Below, piece after piece: positions 26,070 through 34,422 of a DNA stretch of 44,501 nucleotides. Under the pieces are notes generated by a model. It saw nothing but the letters and a program-made list of their open reading frames with translations, had not been told where the DNA came from and did not search any database. The DNA is taken from contig JACOUI010000310.1 of NCBI GenBank assembly GCA_016177915.1, positions 1 through 44,501 on the forward strand, read 5' to 3'. Both the position numbers and the translations under genes were made by a program. This DNA comes from Planctomycetia bacterium. Lineage in GTDB: Bacteria > Planctomycetota > Planctomycetia > Pirellulales > S012-138. The first letter of the stretch is position 1. Every line of letters begins with the position of its first letter.

Positions 26070-26220
26070 GCCAGGCCGGAGGGAAAACGGAGGGAACTCT
26101 TAGCCGCGGCCACCTCCGCCCGTCGCCGCTGGACTGGTCCGCGGATGGAGAGGTTTATTGTAATCGCTGGGGCGAATGGTCACAGGGCCACACGCAGGGT
26201 GTCGGGTAGGCGGCCCGCCT

Positions 26221-26544
26221 GCCATTACCGTCGATCAGTTACCGTTCGTCACACACCGCCACCCGGACTTTTGGCCCGAGCCCGAAAAGTTCGACCCGGA
26301 GCGGTTTTCGCCAGGCTGCTAGCCGCCGGCGCCGTAGGCCTAGATCCCCTTCGGCGGCGGGCAGCGGCGCTGCATCGGGGCGCAATTTGCGACCCGGAAG
26401 GCCCAAATCATCGTACCGATGGTGACGCGCGAGTTCGGCGTCGAGCTTCTGCCGGGCCGCCAGGTCGTGCCCGAGCCGGGTTTGACGCTCCGCGTCCGCG
26501 GCGGGCTGTCGGTGGCCCTTCATCCGCGGCGCGGAAAAGGCTAA
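26221..26544 (+). pseudogene. Cytochrome P450 C-terminal remnant
   Basis: A single frame encodes the end of a cytochrome P450: the PERF region THRHPDFWPEPEKFDPERF, then the heme-binding motif IPFGGGQRRCIGAQFA (FGGGxRxCxG with the Cys ligand), then a REFGVELLPGRQVVPEPGL segment and GGLSVALHP typical of the last strands, ending at TAA 26542. Between PERF and the heme loop there are three in-frame stops at 26320, 26335 and 26341. The N-terminal three quarters of a P450 are missing: the 150 bases to the left contain no recognisable P450 sequence. It is therefore a decayed fragment. Neighbours are the sigma-54 activator and the permease gene, neither with an evident P450 link. Confidence 0.8.
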
Positions 26545-26603
26545 AAGGATAGGGCAGGTCGCCGACGCATCGAATTCCCGTTCGACCAATTCGGGAGGGA
26601 CGC

Positions 26604-28064
26604 ATGAGCCTGTTCACAATCGCCTGGCGCAGCATGTGGCAGCGAAGGCTCTCCACGTCGCTGACCTGCGTCTCGATGGCGCTGGGCGTGGCCTTGGTCG
26701 TGGGCGTGCTCGTCGTCTACGGCGCGCTCAACGATACATTCCTCCGCAGCACCCAGGGCTTCGATCTGATCGTCGGCGCCAAGGGCGGGCAGTTGCAGCT
26801 CGTGCTCAACACGGTCTATCACGTCAGCTCGCCGCTTTTCCCGATCAAGTATCAGTACTACCTGGACCTCAAGGAAAACAAGCTCTTTCGGGGGGCGAAG
26901 GTCGTCGACGTCGCCATTCCCGTCTGCATGGGCGACAACCACCAAGGCTACCGCGTGGTGGGAACCGTCCCCGAGCTTTTCGACCTGGAATACGCCGACG
27001 GGAAGAAGCACGGGTTCTCCTCCGGCCGGAACATGCACCCGGAGGGGTACTTTGAGTCGGTCGTGGGATCGGTCGTGGCCCGCAAGTGCGACCCGCCGCT
27101 CGTCGTGGGAAGCAAGTTTCGTCCCACGCACGGCTTCACGGAAGAGGGGGCCAAGCACGACGAGTTCACGGTGGTGGGAGTCCTCGAGCACACGGGAACG
27201 CCCAACGACCGGGCGATCTTCGTGAACATCGAGGGCTTCTACCTGCTGGAGGGGCACGCGGCCGACAAGCAATTCCGGCAGATGGTGTCGGGCGCATCGA
27301 GCGGGCCGTCGAATCAGTCCAACGATCCGAAGAAGCCAAACGGCGAGGGGACGCAGAACGCTCCGCCGGAACAGCCGCCGAACGAGGAACCCAAGAATTC
27401 GCCGCCGGCTGCTTCGTCGTCGCAGCCGGCTGCTTCGTCGTCGCAGCCGGCCGGGTCCTCGGCTGCGCCGGCTGCGCCGGGAACGATCAAAAAGCTGCCC
27501 ATTGAAGATCGGGACGTGACGGCCATCCTGATCCGCACCAATCCCGATTATCCCGTGGCGGCGATGACGATGGACCGCGTCATCAACCGGGGGAACGTGG
27601 CCCAGTCGGTGGCCCCGACCAAGGAGATCTACAACCTGTTCAAGAAGATCGTGGACCCGATGCGCGACGTGCTGGTGTTCCTGACCGTCATGATCGTGGT
27701 CGTGTCGGCCATCGGCGTCCTGGTCTCGATCCTCAACTCGATGAACGAACGCAAGCGCGACATCGCGGTGATGCGGGCCTTGGGGGCCAGCCGCGGCAAG
27801 GTGTCCGTCGTGATCCTGCTGGAATCGGTGTTGCTGTCCGGCCTGGGCGGCGCGATCGGCTTCATGCTAGGGCACGGCGTCATCGCGGTCCTCAGCCCGT
27901 TCATTGAGGACCAGACCGACATCACCGTCAGCTTCCTCAACCTGTCCGTCTGGGAGTGGGTGCTGGTGCCCGGAATGATCGCGCTGGCGACGCTGGTGGG
28001 CGTTCTGCCGGCGCAGCTTGCCTACCGGACGGACGTGAGCCGGGCGCTGGCGGCGTCGCCGTAG
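26604..28064 (+). CDS. FtsX/MacB-like ABC transporter permease
   Basis: The 486-residue protein has the FtsX/MacB-type layout: an N-terminal cytoplasmic start (SLFTIAWRSMWQRRLSTSLT), one membrane helix (ALGVALVVGVLVVYGAL), a large periplasmic domain, and three C-terminal helices (VLVFLTVMIVVVSAIGVLVS, VILLESVLLSGLGGAIGF, WVLVPGMIALATLVGVLPA). NERKRDIAVMRALGASRG is the cytoplasmic coupling loop of these permeases. Members either move substrates or transmit ATPase force to the periplasm. A disordered Pro/Ser/Ala insert (residues about 231-293) lies in the periplasmic part and contains a 21-base tandem repeat. GGGAGGGACGC precedes ATG 26604, a strong ribosome site. No ATPase or adaptor gene is adjacent, which is unusual; it may use an ATPase encoded elsewhere. 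Confidence 0.9.
   Translation: MSLFTIAWRSMWQRRLSTSLTCVSMALGVALVVGVLVVYGALNDTFLRSTQGFDLIVGAKGGQLQLVLNTVYHVSSPLFPIKYQYYLDLKENKLFRGAKVVDVAIPVCMGDNHQGYRVVGTVPELFDLEYADGKKHGFSSGRNMHPEGYFESVVGSVVARKCDPPLVVGSKFRPTHGFTEEGAKHDEFTVVGVLEHTGTPNDRAIFVNIEGFYLLEGHAADKQFRQMVSGASSGPSNQSNDPKKPNGEGTQNAPPEQPPNEEPKNSPPAASSSQPAASSSQPAGSSAAPAAPGTIKKLPIEDRDVTAILIRTNPDYPVAAMTMDRVINRGNVAQSVAPTKEIYNLFKKIVDPMRDVLVFLTVMIVVVSAIGVLVSILNSMNERKRDIAVMRALGASRGKVSVVILLESVLLSGLGGAIGFMLGHGVIAVLSPFIEDQTDITVSFLNLSVWEWVLVPGMIALATLVGVLPAQLAYRTDVSRALAASP
27405..27446 (+). repeat. Tandem 21-bp repeat in the permease gene
   Basis: CCGGCTGCTTCGTCGTCGCA plus G occurs twice in exact tandem (27405-27425, 27426-27446), with a degraded third copy. 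It encodes PAASSSQ units in the disordered periplasmic insert and keeps the frame. Confidence 0.9.
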
Positions 28065-28205
28065 AAGAATTGGTAGGATGCATTGGGAAGTGCGTCGCGC
28101 GACGCGAGGGAGGCTTGCGCCAAGCCGGCCTTTGCCAGGCCGCGCCGTGTTAAGTGTCATCGGACGACGCATTCTCCATGCGTGCTACGACGGGATAACG
28201 CATCC

Positions 28206-29099
28206 ATGCTCGTTAGCGACCGCCGTGCCCCACGCGTCCGCCTCTCGCACCTGGACGACCTCTGGTTCCAGGTCGCCGGGACGCTCTGCAACCTCACCTG
28301 CCGGCACTGCTTCATCTCGTGCAGCCCGCGAAACGACAAGTTCGGTTTTCTGTCGCTCGACCAGGTTCGACGGGCGCTGCGCGATTCCGTCGAGCTGGGC
28401 GTGAAGGAGTACTACTTCACCGGCGGCGAACCGTTCATGAACCGCGACATTGTCCCCATCCTGTCCGAGACGCTGCGCTACGGCCCGGCTACGGTCCTCA
28501 CCAACGCCACGCTGTTTAAGGACGCCGCGCTTTCGGAGCTGGCCGCCGCCGAGCGGGAAAGCCCTTACAGCTTGGAGTTTCGCGTTTCGATCGACGGCTT
28601 TTCGCCGGAGACGAACGATCCGATCCGCGGCGAAGGAACGTTCGAGCGGGCGATGCACGGCGTCGCACAGCTTGTGGACCACGGGTTTTTGCCGATCATC
28701 ACCGCGGCCCGGACGTGGCCGCTGGGAGAGGAGCACGCGGTCGTGGGGCGGTTCGTCGAGACGCTCCGGGCGGCGGGCTACGCGCGGCCGCGCTTGAAGA
28801 TCATCCCCACGCTGAAGATCGGCGCGGAAGAAACGCGCACCTGCGGCTACCAGGAAGACGATCGCGTCACGCCGGAGATGATGCAGGGCTACGACGCCTC
28901 GCAGCTCATCTGCGAGCACAGCCGCGTGGTGACGGACCAGGGGGTTTATGTCTGCCCGATCCTGCTGGATTTTCCCGCGGCCCGCGTGGGCGACGATTTG
29001 CACAGCGCCCGCGGCGAGTTTCCGCTGGCGTTCGGCGCGTGCCTCACCTGCTACGAGCACGGGGCGATCTGCACGAACCCGTCGGCGGCAGGGCCGTAG
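28206..29099 (+). CDS. Radical SAM protein with C-terminal Cys-rich (SPASM-like) region
   Basis: The 297-residue protein has the radical SAM cluster motif CNLTCRHC (C28, C32, C35) and the SAM-binding YFTGGEPF segment near residues 71-78. Five further Cys lie in the C-terminal part (C236, C250, C279, C282, C289), including CLTCYEHGAIC, consistent with an auxiliary Fe-S cluster as in SPASM or twitch proteins. EFRVSIDGFSPETNDPIRG is the conserved middle segment of a MoaA-like core. The specific reaction cannot be assigned; a peptide or small-molecule modification is possible. ATG 28206 (MLVSDRRAPRV) is chosen because the upstream extension has no family features. The stop TAG is part of a TAGGGTGGG repeat. 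An ArsR-type gene lies convergently downstream. No precursor peptide gene was recognised. Confidence 0.85.
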   Translation: MLVSDRRAPRVRLSHLDDLWFQVAGTLCNLTCRHCFISCSPRNDKFGFLSLDQVRRALRDSVELGVKEYYFTGGEPFMNRDIVPILSETLRYGPATVLTNATLFKDAALSELAAAERESPYSLEFRVSIDGFSPETNDPIRGEGTFERAMHGVAQLVDHGFLPIITAARTWPLGEEHAVVGRFVETLRAAGYARPRLKIIPTLKIGAEETRTCGYQEDDRVTPEMMQGYDASQLICEHSRVVTDQGVYVCPILLDFPAARVGDDLHSARGEFPLAFGACLTCYEHGAICTNPSAAGP

Positions 29100-29205
29100 G
29101 GTGGGTGGAGCAAGCCGACAAAAGCGGCGTGTCTTCGCTTCCAGAGGGGAGGCAGACGTTCGATCACCTTGGCGTCTCGAGCACGCGGCTTGCGACGCCC
29201 ACCCC
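29096..29205. repeat. Diverged inverted GTAGGGTGGG repeat
   Basis: GTAGGGTGGGTGGAGCAAGC starts at 29096, and an inverse-related GGCTTGCGACGCCCACCC ends at 29205. This is a second, more diverged copy of the element at 24910-25020, again with its TAG (29097-29099) serving as the stop of the upstream gene. It fills most of the gap between the radical SAM gene and the convergent ArsR-type gene. Confidence 0.7.
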
Positions 29206-29254
29206 CGCCGGCGCGCGGACTCAACCGACCCGACAATTTCGTGGGCGGCTCGCC

Positions 29255-29683
29255 TCAGTTCACCGCAGCCGCTTCCAGCTCTTCCGCCGGCTCGTACGAG
29301 AGGACGTACTCGTCCAGCCGCAGGCGGTTTCCTTCCGGGACGACGGAGAAAAACGTCTTCACGAAGCGGTCGAACCGGCGGCGAACGATGCTGTAGTAGT
29401 TGTGCTTCCCCTCGCGCCGCATCGCGATCAGCCGCGCCACCCGCAGCAGGGCCAGGTGATGGCTCACGGCCGGCTGGCTCTGGCCCAGCATCTGGCACAG
29501 CGCCCGGACGTGCAGCTCCCCTTTGTGCGCCAGGTAGAACAAGATCCGCAGCCGGGTGTCGTCGGCCAGGAGCTTGAACATCTCCACCAATTCGTTGAGG
29601 GTCTTCTTGGAAACCTCTGGGATCTTCCCCATGGCCTCATTCCCGGCCGAATCGGCCTCGTGCTCCAGAACGTGACTGATCAT
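29255..29683 (-). CDS. ArsR/SmtB-family transcriptional repressor
   Basis: The 142-residue product has the winged-helix fold of the ArsR family: FKLLADDTRLRILFYLAHKG (helices 1-2), LCQMLGQSQPAVSHHLALLR (recognition helix-turn-helix) and the wing RREGKHNYYSI. The arsenic-sensing ELCVCDL motif is replaced by ELHVRALC, so it probably does not sense arsenic in the classical way; one Cys and one His remain there. The last 30 residues (RFVKTFFSVVPEGNRLRL) extend beyond the core fold and could bind a ligand or dimerise. ATG 29683 is chosen, with a purine-rich GAGAG directly before it; MGKIPEVSK (from 29632) is an alternative. The target may be itself or a divergent gene; the next upstream gene is more than 700 bases away. 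Confidence 0.92.
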   Translation of the reverse strand: MISHVLEHEADSAGNEAMGKIPEVSKKTLNELVEMFKLLADDTRLRILFYLAHKGELHVRALCQMLGQSQPAVSHHLALLRVARLIAMRREGKHNYYSIVRRRFDRFVKTFFSVVPEGNRLRLDEYVLSYEPAEELEAAAVN

Positions 29684-30407
29684 CTCTCGATCGCTTTCCG
29701 CCCGACGACGCGGCGGCTGCCGCCGCGCTCATCAGGCCATGCATGCTGTCAGGACGTGTTTCTGAAAGACGGAAATGCTTCCCTGCAATGGTTCGCTTGC
29801 TTTGATAACGACCGACGACCGATTCGCGCTTCCCTGGACGATCAAACGCAGCCGGCAGGGTTGCTCAGGCACCGATACCTGTCGTTTGGCTGCGCTTTCC
29901 CGCCGCCTGGAACGGACCTCGACCTGGGTCTCAACCTGGTCTCAACCGACGTGACTGTCGCGCTGTCTTCGTCCCCACTGTCAATTCCTGGAAACGAACA
30001 CTGCGAAACAGAACGAATGGCTGCTGATTCGTTCCCGAACGCGCCCAGAACTGGGCGCACCCACGTCCGGGAAGGCCGTTGATTACGTGCCTTCGTATTT
30101 TATCCGCCCCTAAACGAGAATCAAAGGACCTTTATTCGATTTTCGTCGCGGGACCCCGTGATATTCACACAAACCGCGTGCTAGCAAGCGTTTGGGGGCA
30201 ACGCCGCGTTGCGGCTGTGGGGCGTTTGGAGCGCTTCGCGCGCGGCGCGGAGACCCGAAACGGCGGTCTCAAACCAGGAGACTGACGCGTCCCGCCGCGA
30301 CAATCGCCGGTGCCGCCGGCCGGAATCCACAAGTGCTTGTGAAACAAAAGCTTATGAATAAACTGGGAGTCGATTCAGGCGCTGCCCATCGATTCGTGGA
30401 GTCGGCC
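29684..30407. other. Long intergenic region with no recognised gene
   Basis: This stretch of about 724 bases separates the divergent ArsR-type gene and the penicillin-binding-type fusion gene. It contains AT-richer patches than its surroundings (for example around 30090-30150) and a short direct repeat, CTGGGTCTCAAC followed by CTGGTCTCAAC near 29930. No RNA gene, operator or confident promoter was recognised. A leader for the downstream gene and the repressor's own operator probably lie here. Confidence 0.5.
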
Positions 30408-32474
30408 ATGCCCTTCGTCACACTCGCCATCCGCGGCTGCCCCCGTTCGGCCGCCCGATTCGTCCTTTGCCTGCTTGCCGGCGGCGCGGCTCTGTGGTGC
30501 GCGAAGATCGGCCGGGGTGACGATCTGGCCGAGCGCATCGAGCCGCTGATCAAACGGCACAAGGGCGACGTGGCCGTCGTCGTCCGGCACCTCGAGACGA
30601 ACGAGGCATTTTGCCACCGCTCCGACCAGCCCATGCCCACCGCCAGCCTCATTAAGCTTGCGGTCATGGTCGAGGCCTACCGCCAGGCCGACGACGGCAA
30701 GCTCGACCTCGAAAAGCGCATCACCCTCCGCGAGGAGGACAAGGTGCAAGGCTCGGGCATGATCACGCCGCACTTGTCGGCCGGGCTGACGCTGACCGTG
30801 CGGGACGCCATCCGGCTGATGATGGCCTATTCCGACAACAGCGCCACGAACCTCGTGCTCGATCAGATCGGCCTGCCGGCCACGTCGGCGACGATGGAGA
30901 AGCTCGGCCTGGCGAACACGAAAATCCACGCCAAGGTGTTCCGCCAGGAGACGTCCATCTTTCCCGAGCGCAGCCGCGAGTTCGGCCTGGGGAGCACGAC
31001 GGCGGCGGAGATGACGTCGCTTGTGGAATTGATCTATCGCCGCAAGGCCGCCGGCCCCAAGGCCTGCGAAGAAATGCTCGCCCACTTGCGGCAATGCCAG
31101 GACACGAAGAAGTTCGGACGCAGGCTGCCCAAAGAGGCGACGGTCGCCCACAAGACGGGTTCCGTGGCGGCCGTGCGCACGGATGCCGGCGTCATCGACG
31201 GCCCGTCGGGACCGTTTGTGATCTGCGTGTTGACCGCCAAGAACGAAGACACCTCCACGGACAACGACAACGCCGCGGACCGGCTGTGCGGCGATGTGGC
31301 GCTGGCCGCTTACAATTATTTCCGGGAGAAGAAGCTCTACGACCCAAAGCGCGCGCCGGCGGCGCAGCCGGCCCGGCCGCTCAAGTCGGGGGACAGCGGG
31401 CCGCTCGTTTCGGCGCTGCAGCGGACGCTCAACGCCAAGAGCGAGCCGTCGCCGAAGCTGACGATCGACGGCGAGTTCGGACCCATGACCGAGGCGGCGG
31501 TCAAGTCATTTCAAAAGTCGAAGGAACTGCCCGACACCGGCCAGGTCGATCGCGACACGTGGAAGGCGCTGGGAGCGATCGTCGAGGGCGACGCGCCGAC
31601 GCGCTCGCCGGAGGAGATTAACGGCGCGAAGCTGTCGGTCGTTCCGGCCGACGACCTTTTGGGCCCGCCGTTTGTGACGTGCAAGGCCTGGGCCGTCGCC
31701 GACGCCAAGACCGGCAAGGTGCTGTGGGGCGGGAAACAAAACGAACCGCAGCACATCGCCAGCACCACCAAGATGATGACAGCCTACATCGTCTGCGAAC
31801 TGGCCGCGAAGGACCCCAAGATTCTGGACGAGGAGCTGGTCTTCTCGCAGCGGGCCGACGACACGGTCGGCTCAACGGCCGACGTCCGCACTGGCGAGCG
31901 GCTGACCGTGCGCGAAGCGCTCTACGGCTTGATGCTCCCCTCGGGCAACGACGCCTCCGTAGCGCTGGGCGAGCATTTCGGCGGCCGGCTGGAGCCGCCC
32001 GAAGACCGTCCCGACGAAACCGATCCGCTCCAGCGGTTCGTGGCCGAGATGAACCGCACGGCCAAGAAGCTCGACATGACGACGACGTCGTACCGCAACA
32101 CCCACGGTATGACGCACGACCGGCACAAGGCCAGCCCGGCCGACCTCGTGAAGCTGGCGATCGCCGGCCGCAAGAATGAGTTGTTCCGGCACTACACGTC
32201 GACCCGGCAGCACGGCTGCCAGGTGATCGGCGCCTCAGGCTACCTGCGCAACGTGGAATGGAAGAACACGAACCAGCTTCTTTCGATCGAGGGGTTCGAC
32301 GGGGTGAAGACGGGGACAACCGACTTGGCCGGGGCGTGCCTCGTCTCGGCCGGCCGGCGCGGCGACGACGAGCTGATCGTCGTCGTTTTGGGGGCCACGT
32401 CGAGCGACGCCCGGTACGTCGATAGCCGCAATCTCTATCGCTGGGCCTGGCAGCAGCGCGCGGAGGGGAAGTAG
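30408..32474 (+). CDS. Fusion: class A beta-lactamase-like domain, peptidoglycan-binding domain, D,D-carboxypeptidase (S11)
   Basis: The 688-residue protein joins two serine penicillin-recognising enzymes. After a signal or anchor segment (FVLCLLAGGAALWCAKIG), the first domain shows the class A beta-lactamase triad: SLIK (S80, K83), SDN (142-144) and KTG (249-251). A PG_binding_1 domain follows at about 323-394 (LKSGDSGPLVSALQRTL, IDGEFGPMTEAAVKSFQK). The second enzyme is a D-alanyl-D-alanine carboxypeptidase of family S11: STTK (S452, K455), SGN (512-514) and KTG (634-636). All motifs look intact. It should act in the periplasm on peptidoglycan; the first domain may be a beta-lactamase or a beta-lactamase-like peptidase. 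ATG 30408 has GGAG eight bases upstream; ATG 30354 would add 18 residues. The gene is convergent with sulfite reductase. Confidence 0.9.
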   Translation: MPFVTLAIRGCPRSAARFVLCLLAGGAALWCAKIGRGDDLAERIEPLIKRHKGDVAVVVRHLETNEAFCHRSDQPMPTASLIKLAVMVEAYRQADDGKLDLEKRITLREEDKVQGSGMITPHLSAGLTLTVRDAIRLMMAYSDNSATNLVLDQIGLPATSATMEKLGLANTKIHAKVFRQETSIFPERSREFGLGSTTAAEMTSLVELIYRRKAAGPKACEEMLAHLRQCQDTKKFGRRLPKEATVAHKTGSVAAVRTDAGVIDGPSGPFVICVLTAKNEDTSTDNDNAADRLCGDVALAAYNYFREKKLYDPKRAPAAQPARPLKSGDSGPLVSALQRTLNAKSEPSPKLTIDGEFGPMTEAAVKSFQKSKELPDTGQVDRDTWKALGAIVEGDAPTRSPEEINGAKLSVVPADDLLGPPFVTCKAWAVADAKTGKVLWGGKQNEPQHIASTTKMMTAYIVCELAAKDPKILDEELVFSQRADDTVGSTADVRTGERLTVREALYGLMLPSGNDASVALGEHFGGRLEPPEDRPDETDPLQRFVAEMNRTAKKLDMTTTSYRNTHGMTHDRHKASPADLVKLAIAGRKNELFRHYTSTRQHGCQVIGASGYLRNVEWKNTNQLLSIEGFDGVKTGTTDLAGACLVSAGRRGDDELIVVVLGATSSDARYVDSRNLYRWAWQQRAEGK

Positions 32475-32530
32475 GAGCAGGAAACAGGAGGCAGGTGCAG
32501 GGTGCCGGGGAGCCCCTGACCCCTGCCGTC

Positions 32531-34300
32531 TTAGGCTTCCGACGCCGCGTAGCGCTCGCTGAACGACAAAAGCTCTTCGCGGCCCTTGCGATGGCAGAAG
32601 TCGCCCAGCGTCTCTCCCGGCTGACGCTCGCTTTTGAAATAGACCAGCACGGGGACGAGCGTCGAGACGACCTCTTCCTGCGGCACTAAGTCCTTGTAGA
32701 TGAAGTTGAGCCGGTCTCCCAGCAAACGGCCGCCGAGCAGGACCGTGTACTTTCCGGATGCCTTGCCCACCAGGCCCACGTCGGAGTTGTAGGGCCGGGC
32801 GCAGCCGTTGGGGCAGCCGGTCATGCGGACCGTGAATTTCTCGTCGGAAAGGCCCAGCCGCGCGACCTCGATTTCGAGCTGGTCGATCATCGAGGGCAGC
32901 ACGCGCTCGCTCTCCGTCACCGCCAGGCCGCAGGTCGGCAGCGCGGGGCAGGCCATCGACCACCGCCGGACATTCGTGATCTCCTCCGAAAGCGGCACGC
33001 CATGGGCGCGGACGATTTCTTCCAGGACGGGACGCTGCTCAGGTAAGAGGTCGCAAAACAGAATGCTCTGGTGGGGCGTCAGCCGAATGCCCGGCCGCAG
33101 GTCCGAGCAGATCTTGCGGATCGCCGTCTTCAGGCGAAACTCGCCCTCGTCCTTGATCCGGCCGTTTTCGATGTTCAGGCCATAAAACCAGCGGCCGTCG
33201 CCCTGGTCGCGCCAGCCGAGGTAATCGTCGAAGCCAAAGACGTCGTCGGGCTGCGGCTCGGCAAGCGTGCGGCCGTAGTATTCCTCGACCTTGGCCTGGA
33301 ACTTCGGCAGTCCCCAGTCGGCGATCAGGTATTTCATCCGCGACAGCTTGCGGTCGCCGCGGTTGCCGAAGTCGCGCTGCACCTTGACCACCGCCGTGGT
33401 GAGATCGACGACCTGATCGGGCGTGATGAACGCCATTCGCCTGGCCAGCGCCGGGAAGGTTTTCTTGTTGGCGGGCGTCACGCCGAACCCGCCGCCGACC
33501 AGCACGTTGTAGCCCACGATGTTCCAGTCTCGGCAAATCGCCAGGTAGCCCAGGTCGTTGGCGTAGACATCGACGCTGTTGTCGCCGGGCAGGCCGAGGG
33601 CGATCTTGAACTTCCGCGGCAGATAGGTGGCGCCGTAAATCGGCTCGACGACCGCCCCCTCCTCGCCGCCGCCGACGAGCGTCTCCTCGCCCGAGCCGTC
33701 GTCCTTGAGCCAGATTTCGTGATAGGCCCGCGTCTGCGGCGCCAGATGCGCCGCCAGCCTCTCGGCCATTTCCTGCATCTGGCGGTGGACGGGGTCGCCG
33801 TTGAAGGGCGCCGGGCTGCACATCACGTTGCGGTTGTTGTCGCCGCAGGCCCCCAGCGTCGTGAGCTGCACTTCGTTGATACGGGCGATCGTTTGCTTCA
33901 GGTCCTGCTTCAGGACGCCGTGAAGCTGCAAGCCCTGCCGCGTCGTGACGCGAAGCGTGGAACTGCCCAGCTCGTCGCACAGGTCCAACTCCGCCAGAAG
34001 CTGGCCGCTCGTCAGCTTCCCGCCGGGGATCTTCGTCCGCACCATGTACGAGTAGGCTTTGTTCGCACGGTCCGTGCCGCCGGCGGCGCGAATCTCCGCG
34101 CGATCGTCGCGGTTGTCCTGCTGATAGGTGCCGTGGGGCTTCAGCAGGACGACGCTTTCCTTGCCGAAGTGGTCCGAACCGTCGGCCAGCTCCTGCGCGA
34201 TCGTGCCGCGCAGGTAGTTGCTGTTGGCCTTGAGGGCCTCGGCGCCTTTGGCTTTGCCGCCGCCGGGTACGCCGTTGGTTTCGTGAGGTTGTGTGGTCAT
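32531..34300 (-). CDS. Assimilatory sulfite reductase hemoprotein
   Basis: The enzyme reduces sulfite to sulfide with six electrons for cysteine synthesis. The 589-residue protein has two ferredoxin-like/siroheme repeats and the siroheme/[4Fe-4S] ligands as CX5C (CPALPTC, C451 and C457) and CX3C (GCPNGC, C496 and C500). TGCPNGCARPY and NNRNVMCSP are typical of sulfite rather than nitrite reductase. It could be the CysI-type subunit or a ferredoxin-dependent enzyme; no flavoprotein (CysJ) gene is adjacent, so the electron donor is open. The N-terminal 25 residues are variable. A promoter-like TTGCCG-18-TATAAT lies about 95 bases upstream. The product is cytoplasmic. Confidence 0.95.
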   Translation of the reverse strand: MTTQPHETNGVPGGGKAKGAEALKANSNYLRGTIAQELADGSDHFGKESVVLLKPHGTYQQDNRDDRAEIRAAGGTDRANKAYSYMVRTKIPGGKLTSGQLLAELDLCDELGSSTLRVTTRQGLQLHGVLKQDLKQTIARINEVQLTTLGACGDNNRNVMCSPAPFNGDPVHRQMQEMAERLAAHLAPQTRAYHEIWLKDDGSGEETLVGGGEEGAVVEPIYGATYLPRKFKIALGLPGDNSVDVYANDLGYLAICRDWNIVGYNVLVGGGFGVTPANKKTFPALARRMAFITPDQVVDLTTAVVKVQRDFGNRGDRKLSRMKYLIADWGLPKFQAKVEEYYGRTLAEPQPDDVFGFDDYLGWRDQGDGRWFYGLNIENGRIKDEGEFRLKTAIRKICSDLRPGIRLTPHQSILFCDLLPEQRPVLEEIVRAHGVPLSEEITNVRRWSMACPALPTCGLAVTESERVLPSMIDQLEIEVARLGLSDEKFTVRMTGCPNGCARPYNSDVGLVGKASGKYTVLLGGRLLGDRLNFIYKDLVPQEEVVSTLVPVLVYFKSERQPGETLGDFCHRKGREELLSFSERYAASEA

Positions 34301-34392
34301 CGCGGTTAGGCAGTTTGTTAAGCTGCGACGATTACTTGGTCCAGTAAGAGTTTATCGTACAGAACGTGCCAATCATGCCAATCTTTATCGTA

Positions 34393-34422
34393 ATTATAAT
34401 CATTCACCGTCCAGCTCGGCAA
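34393..34422 (-). promoter_or_regulatory. Sigma-70-type promoter of the sulfite reductase gene
   Basis: On the minus strand, TTGCCG (34422-34417) and TATAAT (34398-34393) are separated by 18 bases, in an AT-richer patch. The transcript would start near 34386 and leave a leader of about 85 bases before ATG 34300. No binding site for a sulfur regulator was identified. Confidence 0.65.

Noticed and set aside
26070-26220. Upstream part of the P450 pseudogene
   Set aside because: No P450 helices or EXXR motif could be found in any frame, so the remnant was limited to 26221-26544.
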